Below are positions 1 to 5,730 of a stretch of DNA of 6,178 nucleotides, in pieces. Below the pieces are notes generated by a model. That model did not search any database. It was given only the letters and a program-made list of their open reading frames with translations, and was not told the origin of the DNA. The translations under genes were made by a program, and so were the position numbers. Within the stretch, counting starts at the first letter, position 1, and each line of letters opens with the position of its first letter. The stretch comes from Methylomonas sp. (GTDB lineage Bacteria; Pseudomonadota; Gammaproteobacteria; Methylococcales; Methylomonadaceae): positions 1 through 6,178 of the forward strand of contig JALSLS010000472.1 in the NCBI GenBank assembly GCA_026988195.1. Direction: 5' to 3'.

Positions 1-505
1 GTATAAGCACTATTTTCTGATTTTCAGAGAGATTTAAAGTACTTTTGTTAAAGCTACCCCCTAAATTATATTTACTCAGCTCATTTTTTAACATAGCATT
101 TTTTAGAGCTTCAGCACGATCCAATTCAGCTTCAGTAAACTGTTTATTTTGCAACAATATTTCAAGATCACTCGGCTGACTAGGGTCGTAATAAATTCCT
201 GTTTTATCTAACACTAAGGAGGCTGGCGCGGTTAAATCAGTGCCCAGACCTGCTGATCGTATAAAACCATCCTCAACTTGCCAAGGAGTAACACCAAATT
301 TCTCAACCAACTGATCAACTTCATTCTGATCTTTACTTGCCCAAGTCACAAGCGGGGATGTTAATTTAAAACCCTGTTTAATAGCTTGATTAGCAGAAGA
401 AACAAAAATAATCTCGTTGTCATCCATCAAAGCAGAGCGTAAAAAACCTCTAATGTAACTTTGTTTCCAACGAGTGAAGTTTATGCAATAAAGTTTCGTA
501 GACAT
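1..505 (-). CDS. KpsC-like capsule polysaccharide Kdo transferase, N-terminal part (3' end outside window)
   Basis: Partial gene: 168 codons are visible and the frame is still open at base 1. The ATG at 505 is fixed because an in-frame TGA (the upstream gene's stop) lies one codon before it. Residues 77-84 read VEDGFIRS, followed by AGLGTDL (85-91), ASLVLD (95-100), GIYYDP (103-108) and PSDLE (111-115). This motif series is typical of KpsC-family modules; TWASK (54-58) stands where a W-G-x-K motif is usual. Family members are retaining beta-Kdo glycosyltransferases that build the Kdo linker on the lipid anchor of ABC-transporter-dependent capsules at the cytoplasmic face of the inner membrane. 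The opening (INFTRWKQSYIRGFL, 8-22) resembles the start of the second module of two-module KpsC or of single-module relatives, so this may not be a full-length KpsC; the missing end would decide. A GGAGG at 518-522 lies 12 nt before the start, which is rather far. Family assignment is firm, exact ortholog is not. Confidence 0.83.
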   Translation of the reverse strand, partial: MSTKLYCINFTRWKQSYIRGFLRSALMDDNEIIFVSSANQAIKQGFKLTSPLVTWASKDQNEVDQLVEKFGVTPWQVEDGFIRSAGLGTDLTAPASLVLDKTGIYYDPSQPSDLEILLQNKQFTEAELDRAEALKNAMLKNELSKYNLGGSFNKSTLNLSENQKIVLI

Positions 506-508
506 ACC

Positions 509-1381
509 TCAAGTAAGCCTCCAATAAATACTCACAACAATATAAGTAACTAAAATTTTAAAATGGTTTTTATTATAAAACGCTAAGATTAATCCACCCT
601 TATTTTTAATATGTTCTCTACAAGTATAAAGATAAAACAAGCGAATGTTTTTCTTAAAAACTGACTTAGGAGCAGTAAGTTTTGCTAACTGAAGGTGACC
701 TATTATTTTTTTTCTTGGGTTATGAGAAATACGATCATCCCCCATTTTATTGAAATAAAAGAGCGTATCTGGGAGTGAATATAACACATGAGAATACTCA
801 ATCGCATGAAGATACATTTGCCAATCTTGGCAAGATAAAAAACCTTTGAACTCTATTTTTCTCAAAACTCTACGAGAAAAAGTCACACCACCTAAAGGTC
901 CCATACAATTTCGATAAACCAGACGTGATTTTATTTTTCCCACTTGGAGAATTTTTTTATGAAAGTATTTTTGAGCTTTATAGTATTGGCCTGTGTTCTC
1001 TAAATCAAGACGAGCCGTCATTAGAATGTCTATACTTGGAACTTCTTCGAGTCGATAAGAAATATTAAACAACCAGTTAACCGCGATCGCGTCATCAGAA
1101 TCATGAAAATGAACAAATTCTCCCTTAGACCTCCTAAATCCTAACTCTCGTGCTTTAGGTGCTCCCGAGTTTACGTCCAAGCGGTAATAACTAATTTGAA
1201 AATCAGATTTAATTTCCCGAATAGAAGGGATAGATGCATCATCCACGACAATGATTTCAACTAAATGTTTAATGCTTCCAATATTTTCAGATTCACCCAA
1301 AGCATTAATGAGATCATCCAAACCCTGTTGCCGATTGTAAACAGGAATGATAATGCTTAAAAGAAGTTTACTATTAGACAT
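509..1381 (-). CDS. GT2-family glycosyltransferase
   Basis: This 290-residue protein is a GT-A fold, family 2 glycosyltransferase acting in the cytoplasm on a nucleotide-sugar donor. The sequence shows LSIIIPVYN at 8-16, the nucleotide-binding VVDDAS at 45-50, NSGAPKARELG at 71-81 (where family members usually have N-x-G-x-x-x-A-R-N), and the metal-binding HDSDD at 93-97. CQDW at 184-187 occupies the place of the usual catalytic-base E-D, with Gln replacing the acidic residue before Asp186. The C-terminus (about 274-287) is hydrophobic after a basic stretch and could touch the membrane, although it is short for a transmembrane helix. An in-frame TAA three codons upstream fixes the ATG. No clear Shine-Dalgarno sequence precedes it. 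The gene follows the methyltransferase after 109 nt and ends 3 nt before the KpsC-like gene, in the same frame. The sugar transferred cannot be inferred. Confidence 0.92.
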   Translation of the reverse strand: MSNSKLLLSIIIPVYNRQQGLDDLINALGESENIGSIKHLVEIIVVDDASIPSIREIKSDFQISYYRLDVNSGAPKARELGFRRSKGEFVHFHDSDDAIAVNWLFNISYRLEEVPSIDILMTARLDLENTGQYYKAQKYFHKKILQVGKIKSRLVYRNCMGPLGGVTFSRRVLRKIEFKGFLSCQDWQMYLHAIEYSHVLYSLPDTLFYFNKMGDDRISHNPRKKIIGHLQLAKLTAPKSVFKKNIRLFYLYTCREHIKNKGGLILAFYNKNHFKILVTYIVVSIYWRLT

Positions 1382-1490
1382 TTGGGTTTATCGATTCAAA
1401 AAATCTAAATCTGATCCATTGATTATTAAACATGATGCCACAGCTTTTTCACTCTCAAAGCAATTTACTATTTATATTAATTGATACCAA
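1382..1490. other. Largest gap in the minus-strand gene row (109 bp)
   Basis: This is an AT-rich spacer between the methyltransferase stop and the next GT2 start. A short inverted repeat (AATTG-4 nt-CAATT, 1479-1492) runs into the methyltransferase stop codon, and a 5-bp stem with a 9-nt loop lies at 1443-1461. Neither has a U-run on the minus-strand transcript, so neither looks like an intrinsic terminator. I saw no convincing sigma-70 promoter on the minus strand here. The gap may be simple spacer, or it may carry an internal promoter too weak to recognise by eye. Confidence 0.5.
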
Positions 1491-2186
1491 TTAAGGTTTT
1501 TGGATAACAAAACAAAACTGTCCACAGTATTGTAGTTTTCGATGATTTATTATTCGTGCCGATTTATTCTGTAGGATTGCCGATTCTTCAATCTCTTTAT
1601 TTAATGGAGACTCTTCAGAAAAGTATTTTGAATACTCTTTAGGTCTTCCTTTAAATGAGCGTTCCATTAAAGTAAAACCATCGATAGAAGGTCTTAACTC
1701 CAGTAATTTCATTCCCGCACTTTCAACGATTGTTTTAAACCCATATAAGGTGAAGTTCCATAAGCTAAAAGAATGATAAGGTTCAAATTGTGAGGTCTGA
1801 CCAATAAACAAACCTTTGGAGGTTAACACCTTACATACCTGCTTCATTGCCATATCAGGATTACGCACGTGTTCCAACACTTGATTCGAATAGACTAAAT
1901 CAAACTCACCTTCATCAAAAGGTAGCGTTTCACCATTATAAGTAACAAAAGTAGCATCATTACGAGTACGAGATTTCACCTCGGGGGAAATCTCGATATC
2001 TACACCACACCAACTACTATCTGGTAAAACTTGTTTAAAAAAATCAAATGATCGTCCATCACCACAACCAAAGTCCAATATACTCTTGGGCCTCAGCCCA
2101 TTTGCAACATAAGCCTGTAAAACATCTTTTGAATTTACTTGTCTGGCATGATCTTCAGGGAGGACATTTTTAAGTTCATTGTACAT
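1491..2186 (-). CDS. Class I SAM-dependent methyltransferase (Methyltransf_11 type)
   Basis: The 231-residue product has the Rossmann-fold SAM-binding pattern. Motif I is ILDFGCGDGRS at 36-46, an acidic strand-2 residue follows in GVDIE (61-65), LPFDEGEFDLVYSNQVLEHV spans 88-107, and a post-motif KVLTSKGLFIG lies at 119-129. These are all hallmarks of methyltransferases acting on small molecules or sugars. In this context the likely job is methylation of a capsule sugar, a precursor, or the chain end, but that is inference. The C-terminal third (about 165-215) is polar and charged and carries no motif I know; it may form the acceptor site. The ATG is secure because an in-frame TGA lies four codons upstream; ribosome binding is weak (GTGAG about 9 nt before). 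It follows another methyltransferase by 56 nt, and the two are not obvious duplicates outside the general VLEHVR region. Confidence 0.92.
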   Translation of the reverse strand: MYNELKNVLPEDHARQVNSKDVLQAYVANGLRPKSILDFGCGDGRSFDFFKQVLPDSSWCGVDIEISPEVKSRTRNDATFVTYNGETLPFDEGEFDLVYSNQVLEHVRNPDMAMKQVCKVLTSKGLFIGQTSQFEPYHSFSLWNFTLYGFKTIVESAGMKLLELRPSIDGFTLMERSFKGRPKEYSKYFSEESPLNKEIEESAILQNKSARIINHRKLQYCGQFCFVIQKP

Positions 2187-2242
2187 ATAGTTTGCTCACG
2201 TATATCTCGTTTCTATTTTCAACCTTCATACTTCAAGATAAA

Positions 2243-2944
2243 TCAGGATGTTTTTCGCCAAACATTTATAGAGTGGCTCATTTTTCCTCGTAGAGCAGCG
2301 ACAGGAACACGGATTCTCTCTAAGTATTCGGAATTGCATATATGGGATGAATCTATCTTATTAAAGCCTTTGAACGATGACTCATATAACAAATCCCAGT
2401 CCTCCATGCCAAACACCCTCACATGATCTTCATGCCCATAGTCCCGTAAGCGAACCTCCTCCGAAAGCTCGGGGTTAAAATCTTCTTTTGAATACCCTTC
2501 CATGAAAGGAAGTCCAATAATATGATACCCATTAGGCGCAATGATGCGATTTAGCTCCTGAAAAACCGCTGTTACATTGCATCTCACATGTTCCAATACA
2601 TGAACATGAATGATAGCGCCTATTGAATTATCTTTAATTTCAGAAAGATCTTTACATAAATCTATCTGCTCAATATTAAGGTTTGTTTTCTCATAAATTT
2701 CAGGTTCGAAATCTAGCGTACGGTATTTTTTTCCATATATTTTTCTTAGTTTTTGAGCAATCCCTACCTCAGGAGCCATATGAAGAATATCCCCCTCTAC
2801 TTTATCCAGCTCAAGTTCTTCAAGAATACTCCACAAATAGCGTGAACGCTCAAATGAGCCACACTCTGCACAGCGAACATTTATTCGCCCACGAAAGTCC
2901 TTAAACTCTGATGTGCTGCAGATGGGACATATATGTTTTTTCAT
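2243..2944 (-). CDS. Zinc-ribbon class I methyltransferase
   Basis: The 233-residue product begins with a four-cysteine zinc-ribbon pattern: CPIC at 6-9 and CAEC at 25-28, followed by GSFERSRYLW (29-38). This matches a known but poorly characterised group of SAM-dependent methyltransferases whose N-terminus reads C-P-x-C ... C-P-x-C-G-S-x-E-R-x-R. In that group the glycine-rich SAM motif I is replaced by L-H-x-A-P-E, seen here as ILHMAPEVG at 53-61. The later motifs are normal: TLDFEPE (76-82), the VHVLEHVRC segment (113-122), and ELNRIIAPNGYHIIGLPF (130-147). FGMEDWDLLYESSFKGF (178-194) is the usual late helix before the final strands. GGAAG ends 4-5 nt before the ATG, a good Shine-Dalgarno match that supports this start. 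The 14-nt gap from the upstream gene suggests cotranscription. The likely role is tailoring of the surface glycan; the actual acceptor is unknown. Confidence 0.88.
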   Translation of the reverse strand: MKKHICPICSTSEFKDFRGRINVRCAECGSFERSRYLWSILEELELDKVEGDILHMAPEVGIAQKLRKIYGKKYRTLDFEPEIYEKTNLNIEQIDLCKDLSEIKDNSIGAIIHVHVLEHVRCNVTAVFQELNRIIAPNGYHIIGLPFMEGYSKEDFNPELSEEVRLRDYGHEDHVRVFGMEDWDLLYESSFKGFNKIDSSHICNSEYLERIRVPVAALRGKMSHSINVWRKTS

Positions 2945-2958
2945 AATACTTCCATTAT

Positions 2959-3618
2959 CTAGTTACTAGCCTTGTCGTTAGGATTAAGTAGTTTCCCATA
3001 TTTCTCAAATGATTCCACTGAAGTTTCATGTAAATATTTCCAGCTTTTACCATATAAGTCTGTTTCTTCATATTTTGATAAACTGTAATTCTTTACCAAT
3101 GACTCAGAAAGAGGAGATTTTTTGGGCAATTCATAAAATAATATATTCATTTTCCCCTCCGAAGTGCTTCCAATAACTCCTTGCACAGGGTCATGGGAGA
3201 TATTTTTCAACGAATCCTCTCCTAAATGAAAAACAATAACCTCAAGTTCTGTTAAGCCCATTTTTTGAACAACCTGGCTTAATATATTATCTGTATCTAC
3301 AACCGATTTACTCAAATAGTTTTTATAGTAGTGTTGATTTAAGTGAAAACTAGGCATCCATAGCAAAGGATTGTCAACATCTGAGAACTGCTCTTCAAAA
3401 TACGCAACTAATGAAGAGCTTACGTTATCAAGCCCTTCTATTTCCTTATTAAGTAGTATCTCAGCATTATAATTATAACTCTCTACCGGTTTTAACCAAT
3501 TTATATTTACCGCTGAGAAATTTTCAACTCCCTGAGATAGTTCTGTAGCAACATCCCTTCCGTCGGGTGAAAAAGGAAATGCGTAAGCAGAATGAATTGT
3601 TGCGATAGTAAATTTCAT
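2959..3618 (-). CDS. Unrecognised 219-residue protein in the polysaccharide cluster
   Basis: I do not recognise a family. The protein looks like a cytoplasmic, mixed alpha/beta polypeptide. It has no signal peptide, no long hydrophobic segment, no cysteines, no P-loop and no glycosyltransferase D-x-D in a usual setting. Likely beta strands are MKFTIATIHS (1-10), LEVIVFHLG (125-133) and KMNILFYELP (156-165). HLGEDS (131-136), SHDPVQGVIGSTSEGK (141-156) and WMPSFHLNQHYY (87-98) hold clusters of polar or aromatic residues that could be functional. A nucleotidyl- or sulfotransferase-like role was considered, but nothing visible supports it. The ATG at 3618 is preceded, in the same frame, by the upstream gene's TAG and one AAA codon, so the start is secure. 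It is 3 nt from a GT2 gene and 14 nt from a methyltransferase gene, which argues that it serves the same glycan. The reading frame is surely real; the function is unknown. Confidence 0.82.
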   Translation of the reverse strand: MKFTIATIHSAYAFPFSPDGRDVATELSQGVENFSAVNINWLKPVESYNYNAEILLNKEIEGLDNVSSSLVAYFEEQFSDVDNPLLWMPSFHLNQHYYKNYLSKSVVDTDNILSQVVQKMGLTELEVIVFHLGEDSLKNISHDPVQGVIGSTSEGKMNILFYELPKKSPLSESLVKNYSLSKYEETDLYGKSWKYLHETSVESFEKYGKLLNPNDKASN

Positions 3619-3621
3619 TTT

Positions 3622-4494
3622 CTAGAACCTGAATAAATATCGAGTAGGGTGTGTTAAAAATGCTTTTCCATTCATGCTAATTTTTTTCAAGGTATCACCA
3701 TTACTATCAAGAAAACGTGCCGCATGCATGTAAATATCGTAACGTCTATTTTTCCTAAACTTTGCACTATATTGTGAGTAAAGATACTTATGCTTATTAT
3801 AAATATAGAAAAAACAATTCTTAACCTCTACACCGTTTCTCCCAATATCAGATTTATGATAGACGCATAATGGTTCTGGCGAACCGACAGTAACAATTTG
3901 ACCACCTTGTGATGCAAAGCGTAAAAAATAGTCTAAGTCTTGCAAGCGAAGAAGCTCTTCATCAAACTTTCCCAGCCACTTAAAAGCATCCGCTTTTGCT
4001 AAAAGTGTCCATAAGTAAGCTCGTAAATCCTTGCCCATCATTAGTGATTGAACCTGATCACCTTTCGTGTTTTGCTGAATTGTTCGCGCTCGCCCACCAA
4101 TCCATTTCCAATCATAGCTACAAGTTGCCCAAATATTTTTATTCTCATACCTCACCATTGAGCGATAAATAGCATCGAATTGAAGGCGAGTTTTAGTTGG
4201 ATACCACTCATCCCCCGCATCAAGCCAAGCAACATATTCTGATGCAATATTATCTAACAAAATATTTCTAGTCTTTGGGCGCCCCAAATTTACGGGACTT
4301 TTGATCAATACAACCTCGCCATCGTAAGCATTTAGAATATCCTCGGCCTTTTTTAGTAAATTAGCTTTTGAACCATCATCACAAACAACCACTCTAAAAT
4401 CACCCTTCCAATCTTGTTCTGCAATAGACTTAAGGGACATTTCCAACCCTTCAGGATCATTATAATGAGGAATTAGAACATCTACTGTAACCAT
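3622..4494 (-). CDS. GT2-family glycosyltransferase
   Basis: This second 290-residue family 2 glycosyltransferase is clearly different in sequence from the one at 509-1381. It shows VDVLIPHYND (4-13), VVVCDDGS (35-42) for UDP/GDP-type donor binding, NLGRPKTRN (69-77) corresponding to the N-x-G-x-x-x-A-R-N segment, and LDAGDEW (91-97) for the metal-binding D-x-D, here in the D-A-G-D form rather than the commoner D-A-D-D. RLQDLDYFLR (183-192) holds the probable catalytic-base aspartates (186 and 188). The last 80 residues are rich in Lys, Arg and Tyr and may bind the membrane or the lipid-linked acceptor. Its ATG directly follows the TAA of the GT4 gene with no gap, and GGGG at 4501-4504 sits 6 nt upstream as a partial ribosome site, which suggests translational coupling. 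Donor sugar is not predictable from the sequence. Confidence 0.93.
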   Translation of the reverse strand: MVTVDVLIPHYNDPEGLEMSLKSIAEQDWKGDFRVVVCDDGSKANLLKKAEDILNAYDGEVVLIKSPVNLGRPKTRNILLDNIASEYVAWLDAGDEWYPTKTRLQFDAIYRSMVRYENKNIWATCSYDWKWIGGRARTIQQNTKGDQVQSLMMGKDLRAYLWTLLAKADAFKWLGKFDEELLRLQDLDYFLRFASQGGQIVTVGSPEPLCVYHKSDIGRNGVEVKNCFFYIYNKHKYLYSQYSAKFRKNRRYDIYMHAARFLDSNGDTLKKISMNGKAFLTHPTRYLFRF

Positions 4495-5688
4495 TTAAAG
4501 CCCCGCAACTTCTGTTATTAATTGAGAATATTTTTGATAATACTTAGTTTCTGAAAAAGGTCTAATGGACTCTTTAGCATTTCCCGCAAGTCTCTTTCGC
4601 ATTTCATCATCGGAGATCATTTGTTTAAGTGCTACAGCCATACTATCAGCTGTACTTCCTCTTTCTATTAACAAACCATTCTCATCGTCTACTACAAACT
4701 GGTTTACACCTTCACAGTCTTTATAAGCTATGACTGGCAAATCACGCGCTAATGCCTCAGCAACAGATAGCCCGAAACCCTCATGAATAGCAGTATGGCA
4801 AAAAATTAAAGACTCGTCATACTTTTCCATTACATTCGAAGTGTGCCCCATTAGAAAAAAAGAATCTGTGACATCACGCTCTTTAATCAAGCTTCTTAGT
4901 TTTTCTTCATCAGGCCCCGTACCATATATTTCCACACTCCAATCAGGAAACTCCTTTGAAATTACAGCCCACGCTTCAACCAAAGTCTCATAATTTTTTA
5001 CTGCCGCCAATCGACCAACACCAATAATCTTTTTTGTAGCTATAGACTTTGACTCTAATGAGAAATAATCATCTGGTACATAATTTGGTATTGCCACAAT
5101 TTTACTCTGCAAGCTTTCAGGAAACCAAGATCCAAAATGCTCAAAAAGAACATGCACTTTAGACGCATATCGCAACAAGTATAAACGCAAAAATCTATCG
5201 ATAGGATTAGGACTCCAGCGTTTTATATCTTCATAATCTTTTTCAGGTACATTATGATTAGTCACTATAATTTTTGTTTTAGTCATTTTGGCTGCAATCA
5301 ACGACGGGGTATTAGCTGGGGGCAAATACGAAAGAACCAAGTCAACCTTCATTCTTTTAAAAAAGTGCTTTAACTGCAAAGTAAAAGGTAACTCACTGTT
5401 TAACCATGCAAACGCTGGCATTATTGAGCGTTCTCCCAATGCATGCGAAAGAAGCCGATTCATTTTAGCAAATAGGCCTAACGAAGGATAAGGAATAAAT
5501 AGATTAGTCAAAGACACCCTATTATCAAGCTTATAAAATGGCTCTTTCTGCCCAGGCTCATAATACAAACACGTTACTCTAAACCCCTGTTCCACCAAGT
5601 AGTTAGCCATCTCAATATACAGCTTTTCAGCGCCACCACTTCTATCACTTAAAAGTCTGATAACAAGTACAATATGTTTCCCAACCAT
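4495..5688 (-). CDS. GT4-family (GT-B fold) glycosyltransferase, first gene of the minus-strand row
   Basis: The 397-residue product has the full two-domain layout of a retaining family 4 glycosyltransferase. Its N-terminal acceptor domain starts HIVLVIRLLSDRSGGAEKL (5-23), with the glycine-rich GGAEK loop, and includes VDLVLSYLPPAN (115-126) and IVTNHN (141-146). The linker reads IVAIPNYV (197-204). The C-terminal donor domain has IIGVGRLAAVKNYETLVEAW (221-240) and EIYGTGPDEEKL (253-264), and the E-x7-E motif is EGFGLSVAE with Glu303 and Glu311. Lys231 and Arg226 are the expected phosphate-binding residues. Length is normal for the family, with no sign of truncation. It would act at the cytoplasmic face of the inner membrane, transferring a hexose-type sugar during capsule assembly. 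GGGA at 5696-5699, 7 nt before the ATG, is a fair ribosome site. A TATAAT lies about 29 nt upstream of the start, so this is probably the promoter-proximal gene. Confidence 0.94.
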   Translation of the reverse strand: MVGKHIVLVIRLLSDRSGGAEKLYIEMANYLVEQGFRVTCLYYEPGQKEPFYKLDNRVSLTNLFIPYPSLGLFAKMNRLLSHALGERSIMPAFAWLNSELPFTLQLKHFFKRMKVDLVLSYLPPANTPSLIAAKMTKTKIIVTNHNVPEKDYEDIKRWSPNPIDRFLRLYLLRYASKVHVLFEHFGSWFPESLQSKIVAIPNYVPDDYFSLESKSIATKKIIGVGRLAAVKNYETLVEAWAVISKEFPDWSVEIYGTGPDEEKLRSLIKERDVTDSFFLMGHTSNVMEKYDESLIFCHTAIHEGFGLSVAEALARDLPVIAYKDCEGVNQFVVDDENGLLIERGSTADSMAVALKQMISDDEMRKRLAGNAKESIRPFSETKYYQKYSQLITEVAGL

Positions 5689-5730
5689 TTTAATATCCCA
5701 TCTCCAAGCCGTGCGTATTATACTTAATTA
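5689..5730. promoter_or_regulatory. 42-bp divergent intergenic region
   Basis: This short region separates the minus-strand GT4 gene from the plus-strand GT4 gene. It holds an odd-length perfect palindrome (5715-5723, GTATTATAC) that supplies a TATAAT on the minus strand and TATTAT or TATACT on the plus strand. An 8-bp palindrome TTAATTAA (5724-5731) adjoins it and touches the plus-strand start codon. A ribosome site for the minus gene is present (GGGA at 5696-5699, with GGAG slightly further away). None is visible for the plus gene. Because the gap is so short, regulation of the two genes may be linked, but no named operator was recognised. Confidence 0.5.
5717..5722 (-). promoter_or_regulatory. 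Candidate -10 box (TATAAT) for the minus-strand capsule operon
   Basis: Reading the minus strand, a perfect TATAAT consensus lies here. It would start transcription near 5710, giving a leader of roughly 22 nt that contains the GGAG and GGGA ribosome-site candidates before the ATG at 5688. The best -35 position at 18-nt spacing (5741-5746, TAGGTT) is poor, so the promoter would be weak or activator-dependent. A TATAAT can arise by chance in AT-rich DNA, so this remains a proposal. Confidence 0.4.

Larger units (their letters stand above)
1..5688 (-). other. Putative capsule biosynthesis operon (seven genes)
   Basis: Seven minus-strand genes are spaced by 0, 3, 14, 56, 109 and 3 nt from promoter-proximal to distal. 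Three junctions (4495/4494, 3622/3618 and 509/505) keep the same reading frame and place the next ATG zero or one codon after the stop, which favours translational coupling. I saw no intrinsic terminator in any gap. Co-transcription is inferred from spacing; an extra promoter in the 109-nt gap cannot be excluded. The operon continues past base 1. Confidence 0.65.

Noticed and set aside
1374..1433. Possible 19-residue leader peptide on the minus strand before the GT2 gene
   Set aside because: It has no ribosome site and no run of regulatory codons, and short frames of this size are expected by chance. It is mentioned only as a possible coupling element.
1443..1461. Possible hairpin terminator in the 109-nt gap
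   Set aside because: The stem is only 5 bp with two G-C pairs, the loop is 9 nt, and no T-run follows on either strand.
1479..1492. Inverted repeat AATTG/CAATT overlapping the methyltransferase stop
   Set aside because: It is five base pairs, almost all A-T, and likely chance in AT-rich DNA; there is no T-run to make it a terminator.
2187..2242. Possible 17-codon frame in the gap between the two methyltransferases
   Set aside because: It has no clear ribosome site and runs into the next gene out of frame; it is too short to support as a gene.
2139..2426. Plus-strand open frame of 95 codons
   Set aside because: It lies opposite the two methyltransferase genes and the gap between them, has no domain-like content, and fits no operon. 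The minus-strand genes there have clear family motifs.
2683..2904. Plus-strand open frame of 73 codons
   Set aside because: It is entirely antisense to the zinc-ribbon methyltransferase, whose cysteines and SAM motifs show the minus strand is the coding one.
5288..5491. Plus-strand open frame of 67 codons
   Set aside because: It is antisense to the GT4 gene's N-terminal domain and has no recognisable protein features.
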